From CANQDT01 sp051878935 (lineage in GTDB: Bacteria; Bacillota; Clostridia; Lachnospirales; Lachnospiraceae), in contig JBJELB010000038.1 in NCBI GenBank assembly GCA_051878935.1, positions 1 through 55,681 on the forward strand: DNA of 55,681 nt, read 5' to 3'. A model generated the notes under the pieces. The model saw only the letters and a list, made by a program, of their open reading frames with translations, was not told the origin of the DNA and did not search any database. The translations under genes were made by a program, and so were the position numbers. Positions 1 through 8,900 of the stretch are shown here, piece by piece (position 1 is the first letter of the stretch; the number at the start of each line of letters is the position of its first letter).

Positions 1-593
1 TCGGATACTCTTTTGATGATTGCATCAACACCATAATCCTTCCAGTCCAAGGAATCGACATCCCATTGAATCGTATAGTACCCTTCTGCCGTTACTGTTT
101 TTATCAGTTCTTCGTCATAATCACCATACGGAGCACGGAATAATTTTGTCCTGCTCCCTGTCACGTTCTCAATTTTTCGATTGCATTGTTCCAGTTCCTG
201 ACGGTTCTCCTCAACTGAAAGTGCAGACATATGTTTATGCTTATCTCCGTGTGAACCAATCTCGTGACCGGCTGATACAATCTTTTTTACTGCTCCCGGA
301 TAGGTATCAACCCACTCCCCGGTTACGAAAAAGCAAGCAGGCACTTCATTATCTTTTAATATATTTAAGATATCATCCAGATCCTCCGTCCCCCATGCAC
401 TGTCAAAAGTCAGGCTCACCCATGGTTCCTCTGTCTGCACACAATAGATTGGGAGGATATACCCCTCTTTCCGTTCAACGACTGACACTTCCGTCCCGGT
501 CCTTTCCTGAAAATAGCATCCAATCCCTAAAACCAATATAAGAATAATGAAAACCGAAATCAATTTTCGCCGCATACGCTTCATAACATACAT
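1..593 (-). CDS. Polysaccharide deacetylase (NodB fold), sporulation type, 3' end outside window
   Basis: Reading the minus strand gives about 197 residues that run off the left edge, so the C-terminus is missing. An N-terminal hydrophobic anchor after MKRMRRK is followed by the NodB domain: TFDSAWG (metal Asp in the variant typical of sporulation deacetylases), a His-bearing GSHGDKHKHMS, RAPYGDYD and WDVDSLDW. The family removes N-acetyl groups from peptidoglycan or other GlcNAc/MurNAc polymers outside the membrane. The DSAWG form points to the PdaA/PdaB-like group of spore formers rather than chitin-oligosaccharide enzymes (family knowledge). The start is ATG at 593 or ATG at 584; neither has a strong ribosome site, and only AGAAAG precedes 593. 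It is divergent from the cold-shock gene. Confidence 0.85.
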   Translation of the reverse strand, partial: MYVMKRMRRKLISVFIILILVLGIGCYFQERTGTEVSVVERKEGYILPIYCVQTEEPWVSLTFDSAWGTEDLDDILNILKDNEVPACFFVTGEWVDTYPGAVKKIVSAGHEIGSHGDKHKHMSALSVEENRQELEQCNRKIENVTGSRTKLFRAPYGDYDEELIKTVTAEGYYTIQWDVDSLDWKDYGVDAIIKRVS

Positions 594-658
594 CCATTCG
601 TCTTTCTATTTATATATGATTCCGGTATCTAATTCATGAAAAATTCACATAATATCAC

Positions 659-687
659 TTGACGGTATCATGGCCGTATGTTATGAT
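659..687 (+). promoter_or_regulatory. Sigma-A promoter of the cold-shock gene
   Basis: TTGACG at 659-664, a 17-nt spacer, and TATGAT at 682-687. Transcription should begin near 694, leaving a leader of about 124 nt before the cold-shock start codon. Confidence 0.6.
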
Positions 688-717
688 TTGACAAGTACTC
701 TATCTGACTCATTGATC

Positions 718-778
718 TCACATACTTTTGTAAATCATTGTTTCGTTATGATGCTTTACAAAAGTATGTGATTTTTTT
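718..778 (+). promoter_or_regulatory. Attenuator-like hairpin in the cold-shock leader
   Basis: Perfect 17-bp inverted repeat: left arm 718-734, right arm 755-771, 20-nt loop, then seven T at 772-778. It lies between the predicted promoter (659-687) and the ribosome site, so it has intrinsic-terminator form inside the 5' leader. No plus-strand gene ends upstream that it could terminate. Confidence 0.6.
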
Positions 779-817
779 GCTATCAAAGGTACAATATATT
801 TTTAGGAGGTTACCAAA

Positions 818-1027
818 ATGAAAGGTACAGTTAAATGGTTTAATGCAGAAAAAGGATACGGTTTTATTACCAGTGAGGATGGTGCAAACGAATACTTTGT
901 ACACTTCTCTGCGATCGTCTGCGACGGTTTTAAGACATTAGCTGAAGGTCAGTCTGTTGAGTTTGATACAGAGCAGGACCCAAAAAACAGCGACAAAATG
1001 CGTGCGGTTAATGTAATTCCTCAGTAA
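818..1027 (+). CDS. Cold-shock protein, CspA family
   Basis: A 69-aa single cold-shock domain. RNP1 (KGYGFIT, residues 13-19) and RNP2 (VHFSAI) are intact, and the N-terminus MKGTVKWFN is typical. It binds single-stranded RNA/DNA in the cytoplasm and melts RNA structure. AGGAGGT sits 7 nt before the ATG. It is a single-gene transcript: its own promoter (659-687) lies upstream and a terminator (1053-1090) follows. The hairpin in its leader suggests control by premature termination. A paralogue-specific name cannot be chosen from sequence alone. Confidence 0.95.
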   Translation: MKGTVKWFNAEKGYGFITSEDGANEYFVHFSAIVCDGFKTLAEGQSVEFDTEQDPKNSDKMRAVNVIPQ

Positions 1028-1052
1028 TTTTGCACGATATCAGAAAGCTTGT

Positions 1053-1090
1053 GGCTAAGGTTTCTCCAGGGAAACTTTAGCCCTTTCTTT
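1053..1090 (+). terminator. Terminator after the cold-shock gene
   Basis: Arms 1053-1064 and 1071-1082, 12 bp with one G-T pair and a 6-nt loop, followed by a T-rich stretch. Confidence 0.7.
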
Positions 1091-1114
1091 TTCTCTGTTT
1101 TTTATTAATATGTG

Positions 1115-1143
1115 TTGAAAAACTTACTGATTTCTACTATAAT
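1115..1143 (+). promoter_or_regulatory. Sigma-A promoter of the yesL-like/ROK pair
   Basis: TTGAAA at 1115-1120, a 17-nt spacer and a perfect TATAAT at 1138-1143, 35 nt before the start codon at 1178. Confidence 0.65.
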
Positions 1144-1177
1144 ACAACATATATTCTGTGTACTTTAGGAGGATACT

Positions 1178-1903
1178 ATGAGCGGTATATTTGATATCAA
1201 CAATCCTTTCTTTCGTTTCATGGGAAAGTTGGTTGATTTGTTTTTCTTAAATATTGTGTTTATCTTAACCTGTGTTCCTGCTTTTCTTGCGTTTTATTTT
1301 TACCTTCAAACAAACATGAAAGTCTTTATCCTATTAGCTTGTATCTGTTTTTGTTTGATTGGAACTTCTATCACCTCTCTTTTCTATGTGTGTATGAGGA
1401 TGATTCGAAATGAAGAAGGTTATGTAGTGTCCAATTTTTTCTCTGCCTACAAGCAGAATTTTAAGAAAACGACGATTGTATGGATTTGTTTCGTTCTTGC
1501 CATTGCATTGCTTGGTTTTGACTTCCTGTTCTGGCGTACCAGAACAACCTTCATTTTCAAAGCCATGAAACTTTTTACCGGAGTTGCAATTTTCGTTGTT
1601 GTTATGGTTGCACAATATACATTTCCACTCATGGCGCGTTTTGAAAATACCATACGCAACACTGTAAAAAATGCCTTCATATTAGCATTATCCCATATTT
1701 TCAAAACAATATTTTTATTATTCATTGCAGCGATTATCCTATTGGCAGCATATTTGGTGCCGATTCTTCGCTTATTATTTGTATTAATTGGCGTTTCGGG
1801 AATCGTATATACCCAATCAACAATATTTAATGATTTATTTCAAAAACTGGAAACCAACACGGATAAGGTTCCTGTTGCGGACGCTGTTACTACTGAAGAA
1901 TGA
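1178..1903 (+). CDS. DUF624 / YesL-family membrane protein
   Basis: 241 aa with about five hydrophobic segments. It starts MSGIFDINNPFFRFMGKLVD, the usual opening of DUF624 proteins, followed by a membrane helix (FFLNIVFILTCVPAFL). YesL of Bacillus subtilis sits in the rhamnogalacturonan locus, and homologues recur beside carbohydrate ABC transporters; the molecular role is not known. AGGAGG at 1168-1173 fixes the start. It is followed 26 nt later by the ROK kinase, so the two are probably co-transcribed. Membrane location is clear; a link to the sugar transporter at 3.8-5.7 kb is inference from family habit. Confidence 0.85.
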   Translation: MSGIFDINNPFFRFMGKLVDLFFLNIVFILTCVPAFLAFYFYLQTNMKVFILLACICFCLIGTSITSLFYVCMRMIRNEEGYVVSNFFSAYKQNFKKTTIVWICFVLAIALLGFDFLFWRTRTTFIFKAMKLFTGVAIFVVVMVAQYTFPLMARFENTIRNTVKNAFILALSHIFKTIFLLFIAAIILLAAYLVPILRLLFVLIGVSGIVYTQSTIFNDLFQKLETNTDKVPVADAVTTEE

Positions 1904-1929
1904 TTATATAATAAAGGAGATTATAAACT

Positions 1930-2802
1930 ATGATTATCGGAGCATTAGAGGCAGGCGGGACAAAGATGGTATGTGCCATTGGCAATGAAAACGGAGAAAT
2001 ACTGGAACGTATTTCCCTTCCTACCAAAACACCGGATGAGACCATGCCACAGATGATTGCCTATTTTAAGGAACACAAAATTGAAGCACTTGGAATCGGT
2101 TGTTTCGGTCCAATTGATCCGGACAAAACTTCACCAACCTATGGTTATATCACAACAACCCCAAAGCTTGCCTGGGCCAATTACAATATCGTAGGTGAAT
2201 TCAAGAAAGCACTTGGTGTACCGGTTGGATTTGATACTGATGTAAACGGCTCCTGTCTGGGAGAGGCAACCTGGGGATGTACAAAAGATGTGGATAGCAG
2301 TATCTATATCACAATCGGAACCGGAGTTGGTGTTGGTATTATGATTCACGGTCAGTTGCTTCACGGTATGATGCATCCGGAAGCCGGACACATTTTGATT
2401 GAGAAACATCCGGATGACACCTTTGAAGGCATTTGTCCTTTCCATCCAAATTGCGTAGAAAGTCTCGCATCCGGCCCTGCCATTGAGGCACGCTGGGGTA
2501 AAAAAGCATACGAACTTGCTGACAATAAGGCTGTTTGGGAGTTGGAAGCCCATTACATAGCCAAAGCGTTGGTAAATTATATCCTGATTGCTTCTCCGAA
2601 GCGTATCATATTAGGTGGTGGTGTGATGCACCAGACACAGCTTTTCCCATTAGTACGAAAAGAAGTCTTACGCCTATTGAATGGATATGTCAAAACAAAA
2701 GAGTTGGAGGACATTGATTCCTATATCGTTCCTCATTCTCTGAATGATAATCAGGGAATTATGGGATGTATCAAATTGGCCTTAATGGAATTAGGTATGT
2801 AG
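1930..2802 (+). CDS. ROK-family sugar kinase (fructokinase/mannofructokinase type)
   Basis: 290 aa. The N-terminal phosphate motif is MIIGALEAGGTKMVCAIG, then FGPIDP, a TIGTGVGVGI nucleotide loop near residue 137, and the ROK zinc site HPEAGH...C-x-F-H-x-N-C. GGGVM marks the second half. The compact 290-aa form with LEAGGTK matches ScrK/GmuE-type cytoplasmic fructokinases, which phosphorylate fructose or mannose with ATP. AAAGGAG precedes the ATG. It probably shares the promoter at 1115 with the yesL-like gene. Substrate is inferred; other ROK hexokinases look alike. Confidence 0.85.
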   Translation: MIIGALEAGGTKMVCAIGNENGEILERISLPTKTPDETMPQMIAYFKEHKIEALGIGCFGPIDPDKTSPTYGYITTTPKLAWANYNIVGEFKKALGVPVGFDTDVNGSCLGEATWGCTKDVDSSIYITIGTGVGVGIMIHGQLLHGMMHPEAGHILIEKHPDDTFEGICPFHPNCVESLASGPAIEARWGKKAYELADNKAVWELEAHYIAKALVNYILIASPKRIILGGGVMHQTQLFPLVRKEVLRLLNGYVKTKELEDIDSYIVPHSLNDNQGIMGCIKLALMELGM

Positions 2803-2827
2803 AAACCATCTACCCGATTATTCAAAT

Positions 2828-2871
2828 AAAAACAGTGTTCTGAAAAGAATCCTTTTCAGAACACTGTTTTT
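2828..2871. terminator. Bidirectional terminator between the ROK kinase and kduI
   Basis: Perfect 20-bp stem (2828-2847 with 2852-2871) and AATC loop, A-rich on one side and T-rich on the other. It serves the convergent plus-strand kinase and minus-strand kduI transcripts. Confidence 0.85.
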
Positions 2872-2891
2872 TAATTCATCTGATATTGATA

Positions 2892-3722
2892 TTATTTTAA
2901 ATCTTTCATTTCGATTCCATCCATATCATCGAAATCCTGATTCTCACCAACCATACCCCAGATAAAGGTATAAGCACGACTACCGGCTCCTGAATGAATG
3001 GACCAGCTTGGAGAAATAACAGCTTCCTCATTATGCATTAAGATATGGCGTGTTTCCTGAGGCTCACCCATAAAGTGAGATACAAATGCATCTTCTTTCA
3101 TATCGAAGTATAAATATACTTCCATTCTTCTGTCATGGGTATGAGAAGGCATGGTGTTCCACACGCTACCAGGCTGTAGCTGAGTCATACCCATCTCTAA
3201 CTGGCAACTTTCTACCTGTCCCGGGAGGATATACTTACGAAGAATGCGATGATTACAATCTTCTAAGGAACCCAATTCTACATAAACACAATCTTCCGGT
3301 TTGATATGTACTGTTGGGTAAGTCATATGTGCCGGAGCACTGTTAAAATAGAATTTTGCCGGTTCATTGTCATCCGCACTTGTAAAGCTGATATCCTTCG
3401 AACCCATTCCAATATATAGACCGTCTTTGTACTCTAATTCGTATTTTGTACCATCAACTGTAACAGTACCTTTTCCACCGATATTGATAATACCCATTTC
3501 TCTTCTCTCTAAGAAGTATTGAGCTCTCAACTCATCACCTGCAGTTAAAACCAATTCTTGACCAACCGGTTTTGCAGATCCCACGATAATACGGTCAATA
3601 TGACTATATACTGTTTTGATTTCATTTGCTTTGAACAAATCCTGAATTAAAAATTCTTCTCTTAAACGTTCTGTTGTGTAATGTTTCACATCTTTTGGAG
3701 ATGCTGCTGTTCTTACTTCCAT
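2892..3722 (-). CDS. kduI: 5-keto-4-deoxyuronate isomerase (4-deoxy-L-threo-5-hexosulose-uronate ketol-isomerase)
   Basis: 276 aa, the normal KduI length, starting MEVRTAASPKDVKHY. A cupin-fold cytoplasmic enzyme that converts 4-deoxy-L-threo-5-hexosulose uronate, formed from unsaturated uronic acids after lyase action, to 3-deoxy-D-glycero-2,5-hexodiulosonate. Metal ligands are visible in SHTHDRRMEVYLYF. The start is ATG at 3722, preceded by GGAGG with a 6-nt gap; an in-frame TTG five codons upstream has no ribosome site. It is last in a minus-strand run behind two ABC permeases. The window also carries an unrelated isomerase of the same step (16644-17282) next to kduD. Confidence 0.95.
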   Translation of the reverse strand: MEVRTAASPKDVKHYTTERLREEFLIQDLFKANEIKTVYSHIDRIIVGSAKPVGQELVLTAGDELRAQYFLERREMGIINIGGKGTVTVDGTKYELEYKDGLYIGMGSKDISFTSADDNEPAKFYFNSAPAHMTYPTVHIKPEDCVYVELGSLEDCNHRILRKYILPGQVESCQLEMGMTQLQPGSVWNTMPSHTHDRRMEVYLYFDMKEDAFVSHFMGEPQETRHILMHNEEAVISPSWSIHSGAGSRAYTFIWGMVGENQDFDDMDGIEMKDLK

Positions 3723-3760
3723 GATAATCCTCCACAATTTTTATTAAAATTACAACATAA

Positions 3761-3788
3761 TGAAGGGGCTAGACAACTAACCCCTTCA
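3761..3788 (-). terminator. Weak intercistronic hairpin before kduI
   Basis: Stem 3761-3772 with 3777-3788, 12 bp with one mismatch, in the 73-nt gap between the permease and kduI. The U-tract is poor, so partial termination or transcript processing is more likely than a full stop. Confidence 0.45.
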
Positions 3789-3795
3789 ATAAATA

Positions 3796-4692
3796 TCAAC
3801 CCTTTACGGAACCGACTGTCAGACCAGCTACAAAGTATTTTTGCAGGAATGGATATAACAGGATAATAGGACCGATGGCTACTACTACTGTAGCCATACG
3901 AACTGTGTAAGTAGGCAAAGCACCTGCATAATTTCCACCAATCTGGGCAGCAAAGTTTGCCTGTCTTAAAATCTTCATAATCAAATACTGAAGTGTATAC
4001 AATTTTTCATTGTCTATGTACAACAATGCTTTATACCATTCATTCCAGTAAGCCAACGCATAGAACAATCCAATCGTTGCGATAGCCGGTAAGGAAATCG
4101 GCAAAATGATCTTAAATAAGATATAGATATCATTAGCACCGTCAATACGTGCTGATTCAGCAAGTGATTCCGGAATATCTGCAAAGAAGTTACGAAGGAG
4201 TAACATATTCCATGCATTTACTAAAGCAGGGATAATGAATACCCAAATAGTATCACGCATTCCCAGATACTTAGAAATCAACAAGTAAGATGGAACCAAA
4301 CCACCATTGAATAACATCGTAAAGTATACGAAGAACGCTAATCTTCCTCTTAACTTCAAACTCTTAACAGACAATGCATAAGACATTGCGCTGGTACACA
4401 GCATACTCAAAACCGTACCAACAACCGTAACGAAGATGGTAACTTTGTATGCATTAAAAATCTGATCCGTCTGGAACACCAAACGATATGCATCCAACGA
4501 CCATTTTGATGCGATAATTCGATATCCTTCTTTTGCGAGAGTAACCTCATCTGTAAAGGATGATGTGATTACCAGTATGAAAGGAAAGAGACATGCGAGC
4601 GCAAATATCGTAACAAATAAATAACATACTACGCTTAATACTCTGTCACTGGCAGAAACCTTAACTGTAGAACCTTCTTCAAATTTAGCCAT
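3796..4692 (-). CDS. Carbohydrate ABC transporter permease, YtcP/LplC type
   Basis: 298 aa with six predicted membrane helices. The cytoplasmic EAA loop ESLAESARIDGANDIYILFKI contacts the ATPase. The N-terminus SDRVLSVVCYLFVTIFALACLFPF and C-terminus LYPFLQKYFVAGLTVGSVKG are characteristic of the second permease of the oligosaccharide (CUT1) LplBC/YtcP group. It should pair with the upstream permease (4708-5682), 15 nt away, and with the lipoprotein at 9062-10633. No ATPase gene is present; such systems commonly share a distant MsmX-like ATPase. Likely cargo is an unsaturated-uronate-containing oligosaccharide, inferred from the neighbouring lyase-like gene and kduI. Confidence 0.92.
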   Translation of the reverse strand: MAKFEEGSTVKVSASDRVLSVVCYLFVTIFALACLFPFILVITSSFTDEVTLAKEGYRIIASKWSLDAYRLVFQTDQIFNAYKVTIFVTVVGTVLSMLCTSAMSYALSVKSLKLRGRLAFFVYFTMLFNGGLVPSYLLISKYLGMRDTIWVFIIPALVNAWNMLLLRNFFADIPESLAESARIDGANDIYILFKIILPISLPAIATIGLFYALAYWNEWYKALLYIDNEKLYTLQYLIMKILRQANFAAQIGGNYAGALPTYTVRMATVVVAIGPIILLYPFLQKYFVAGLTVGSVKG

Positions 4693-4707
4693 GTTTTCCC
4701 CTCCTTT

Positions 4708-5682
4708 CTAGAAAATAGCCGAATCCGGAGATAATTTACGGGTTACTAAGTTTGTTAAGTATACGAGGGTAAATCCGATCACAGACTGAAGCAAGCTGAC
4801 AGCTGCAGACATACCCAGGTCACCCAATTCCATCAACTGACGGTATACATAAGTATCAATAACGTCTGTTGTTGAATACAGAATCGTATTACTTCCTACT
4901 AACGCATAAATCATACCGAAGTCACCGTTGAAGATCTTACCAACAGCCATAATAAGAAGTAATACTGCTGTACTCTTCAGCAATGGCAAGGTTATGTAAC
5001 GGATACACTGGAATCTGGAAGCGCCATCCACACGGGCAGCTTCATATACTTCCTGATCAATACCGGTAATGGCCGCAAGGTAAACGATAGAATCGAAACC
5101 TGCACCATGCCAGATTCTCAAAATTGTAAGGAGAACAGGCCATACAGCAGCCGTATTATAAAACTGTATCGGTGTTCCACCCATAGATTCGATCACGCGG
5201 TTAATATAACCGGCATCCGAGCTGATAAAAGCTTCTAATAACAAAGCAACAACTGTCCAAGAAATAAAGTGTGGCAGAATTACAATAGACTGTGAAATCT
5301 TCTTAAACCACTTATTCTTAATCTCAGACAAAACAATTGCGATGGTAATCGCAAAAATCATCGTGCAACAGATAAATAAGATGTTCAGGAACAACGTATT
5401 AAATGTTACACGGAAAAAGTCATCACTGCCTACAAAGAATTTGAAGTTGTCAAATCCGATGAATTTACTTCCAAAAATACCTTTTGAAATATTGAATTTT
5501 TGGAAAGCAATGATGATACCGCACATTGGAATGTACGAGAATACAATAAAGAACAAGATAGCCGGAAGGCACAGCATCAACAGCCATTTGTTGTTCTTGA
5601 TGTCGTACTGCAAAGCTTTAAAAAACGGCTCGTCCTTCTGCTTTGGTACAACTTCTGCTTTAACTTTTTTAGTTTTCCCCAA
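4708..5682 (-). CDS. Carbohydrate ABC transporter permease, LplB/YteP type
   Basis: About 324 aa with six membrane helices, the first near WLLMLCLPAILFFIVFSYIP. EAA loop: EVYEAARVDGASRFQCIRYI. It forms the heterodimer partner of the next gene for uptake of an oligosaccharide. Start choice: TTG at 5682 has GAGGTG with a 6-nt gap. The upstream tandem ATGs at 5706 and 5703 have no ribosome site and would make that GAGGTG coding. I prefer TTG; 5706 is the alternative. A promoter at 5735-5763 suggests the permeases and kduI can be transcribed separately from the solute-binding and lyase genes. Confidence 0.9.
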   Translation of the reverse strand: MGKTKKVKAEVVPKQKDEPFFKALQYDIKNNKWLLMLCLPAILFFIVFSYIPMCGIIIAFQKFNISKGIFGSKFIGFDNFKFFVGSDDFFRVTFNTLFLNILFICCTMIFAITIAIVLSEIKNKWFKKISQSIVILPHFISWTVVALLLEAFISSDAGYINRVIESMGGTPIQFYNTAAVWPVLLTILRIWHGAGFDSIVYLAAITGIDQEVYEAARVDGASRFQCIRYITLPLLKSTAVLLLIMAVGKIFNGDFGMIYALVGSNTILYSTTDVIDTYVYRQLMELGDLGMSAAVSLLQSVIGFTLVYLTNLVTRKLSPDSAIF

Positions 5683-5734
5683 AACTAACACCTCTTTCTT
5701 CATCATTTCGTTATACGGCTTATAACATGGTAAT

Positions 5735-5763
5735 ATTGTACACCATATCGCTTCAATGTTAAA
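5735..5763 (-). promoter_or_regulatory. Internal promoter for the permease-kduI genes
   Basis: Minus strand: TTTAAC (5758-5763), 17-nt spacer, TACAAT (5735-5740), about 50 nt before the TTG start. A tandem repeat lies just upstream. Confidence 0.5.
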
Positions 5764-5792
5764 TACTAATAAATAATTATATTACGAATTGT

Positions 5793-5821
5793 TATGATTT
5801 TTAACTGGTATGATTTTTAAC
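5793..5821 (-). repeat. Tandem 13-bp direct repeat upstream of the permease promoter
   Basis: TATGATTTTTAAC occurs at 5793-5805 and 5809-5821 with a 16-bp period, 30-58 nt upstream of the -35. AraC-family activators often bind two direct half-sites upstream of a promoter, so this is a candidate activator site for the regulator at 10830. That link is inference. Confidence 0.4.
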
Positions 5822-5928
5822 GATTAGTTTACTTTTCCCATCTTTTTGTTTGATTTCACCATGTCTTGAGCGAATTTTTGGCGCATATTAACTATAATAT
5901 TGCATCACTCTATAGGTTATTGGTTCAA

Positions 5929-8900
5929 TTACGACTTAATGGTGATATTATACTCGCGGCCATTATTGGTTACCAGTCGAATACCATCTGCACTACGTTC
6001 CACAAGTGGATTTTTTACCCCTTTCCGTTTAGGAACCAACATGGTCAAGAAACCATCTTTCGCATCGGCAACAGCACGCACGTACTGAAGCATTGGTACT
6101 TCCTGATTCGATGGGAAAATATCCAACGTTCTTCCCTCTTCTATACGAATAGACTCTGTCTTGCTCAGGAACACAATATCCAGTTCCATGTCGTAATAGC
6201 AGGTTGAATGTGTCACGTTACTATGAATCTCTGTATCCTTCGAGCAGATTGGCACGCTATACTGTACTTTTCCGTCAAAATCAGAAATTTCATCATGAAT
6301 CAGATACAAATCTTCTTCTTTCAGATAGTAGACACTCCTTCGATGAATACCGTTTCTCTCTTCATTCTGAATCTCAATCACAATACTTTCAATATCGGAA
6401 CCTACTTCGCAGGATATGACCTTACTCGTTGTTCCCAGTTCTGCCCATCCGCGTTCTATACAAAAAGTACCAGCAGACAGATTTACTGCACCACCTTTAT
6501 CTTTCTCAACATTTTTATGCATTGTCTCAAACAATACACAAGCATGACTGTATGCACTCTTATGCCATTTTACACTGGAATCAAAATAGCCCTCAATTCC
6601 GGAATCCATGACCAATGGAACCGAATCTTTATATAATACAAAGCTTCCCTGGTCATGATGGCCGTGTGCTATCGGCTTTGGACTGGACATGATTGCGAAA
6701 TAGCTCTGATCTCTTCTTCCAAAATTCTTACGAAAAACATAAATACCGGCATTTTTATAAGCTTTGCTTGATTCCAGATGAAACTCAAATCCAGGCGAAG
6801 TCTGATATCCGGAGCCTTTTCCCAGAATAGTATCCAGTGCAACTAACTCCGTCCCCAGCTTCATGACAGGCTTACCGGCATTTTGCCAGGTGACATACAT
6901 GTTATCAGCAATCTGTTTATCAATTTCTTCCATAACGTCTAAATTGGACAAATACACAGCAAACTCTTTACCATCGCCAAGAACATGATCGCCAAATGGC
7001 GGTGTACTGACATGGTTGCCAAAATACTCATATGCCGGAGTTTGCATATGTAGGCTATAATCAAACATTGAACCAAGCTTTGTCGTTCTAAACCAGTCAT
7101 CTCCCATACAGAATCTGACTACCTTTGCCACACCCGCAAAACGTTGCAAAGCTGCGTGGTGATATCGGATAGATTCCGGCCAGGAACCATCCTCGTTAAT
7201 ATTTAACAGTAACTGGGAATGTAGTACGCTAATTGCGTTATATAACCATTGTTTTCTGTTTGGATAATCATCATCAAGAGCTAATGTTAGATAAACTGTT
7301 CCGGCGCACATATCTGTCTGCCAGTTGCTCGCACCTCTCATGACATCAGTTATCGTCATCTCTGTTCGATCACGTAAATCAAGCATATATGGTAATAAAT
7401 AATCGACCATTTCATAGAATAATGCTTTTTCATCTGCTGAGAAAACATCCGCATCCTTTATCATAGAATACATCACACCAATATTCGCCAGAATACGTCC
7501 ACCTTGTACAGCACCAAAGGCATCACAACCTTCCGGTCTCAGATTATATACCATCCAGTTTTCAGCTCCCTGACTAAAATCATGCATCGCATATAAAATC
7601 TGGTATTTTGTTTTCTCTGCATACATCTTATCACCGGTCATTGCATACATAATGGCATCTGACTGTCCCGTTATCATAAAACCACCATTCGCAATAGCAG
7701 ATTTTCGATTAAACATGCTGGTATGGATATCCAAAACATTGCCTTTCGCATCATAGTACTGTAATTCCACCCGTAAACCTTCTTTTAGTTTTCCATCCAA
7801 TTTCGCGCGAAATGCTACAGAGTAAGCCTCTTCTTCTATAATCGGCAATAAATCTTCATATTCAATCACACATTCATCATATGAAGTCGGATTCTCCATA
7901 TATAACGAGTTTTTTTCCATACCACAATACGGATACTCACTTTCCCATCGAACAACCGGTGATCCTTTTTTCTTAAGTGCACGCCATTTAACAGGCTTTC
8001 CATTCTCTCCTTCCTCAAAACCGGTATTCTCTATCGGAAGGTTATTCACATTCGCACCCAAAACATGGACATCATCCAGCCATACATGTCCAAGACCTTC
8101 TTCTTCATTTTCGATTGATGGAAGGACAAAGCGGAGACGACAGTGCGTTGCATTCCTTGGAGCAACCACATTCATCAGCTTATCGTTATAACTCCATACA
8201 TAGAAATTGTTATTTAAATATTCATAATCATCTTCAACTGATGCTATTTCCCAGGCACGTTTTACCTGTTCCAAAGTATATAATTGAGATTGTTTTTTAA
8301 TCTCAGCTAACTGCGCAGATAAAAAAGGATCCTGTTCAATAATCTCTTTCTGTTTCTCAAGCCCTTCCTTTGTCAGATAGAGAAAAGCCCCTGAATCAAC
8401 ATCCGAACGCAACACTCTGGAAAAACGCAATTCACGCAGCGCATTTTGAACTTCTATCAACTTCTTCTTTGTAGCATCCCAGTCCAAAACCACCTCATTT
8501 CGCAACATTACTAATTCATTTAAACAGGTCGTCAGATTCGTTATCTCATCCAACGGATACTGTCCGACCTGATTACCTACAACAGCAGAGCCCAGAAATT
8601 CCTTACATTCTCCTTCAATCCTATTGCACAATGCAATCATTTCATCTTCTGACTTTTCCTTCAGATTACATGACTTCAGCCATTCAAAGCATTCCTTCAA
8701 ACCATATCGGCAATGAACACCTTCTGTAATAAAACTAGGAACCATTGAATATCTTGAATAGGCAAACTTCGCTGCTTCCATTTCACGCGGAACACAGAAT
8801 TCCCTATTTCTCCGAAATGGAACCGTATCTTTTTCTTTCAAAGCTTTTTTTGCTTTATTCAACATATCCCATGCAGCTACCTGATTTCCCTCAGAAAGAT

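Noticed and set aside
20..541. Plus-strand 173-codon open frame at the left end
   Set aside because: It is antisense to the polysaccharide deacetylase, whose full set of motifs is on the minus strand.
718..778. Hairpin taken as the terminator of a gene upstream of the cold-shock gene
   Set aside because: The upstream gene is on the opposite strand and divergent, so no plus-strand transcript ends here; the hairpin lies downstream of a good promoter.
3723..3737. Earlier TTG start for kduI adding five residues
   Set aside because: It would place the GGAGG ribosome site inside the coding region; ATG 3722 gives the normal family length.
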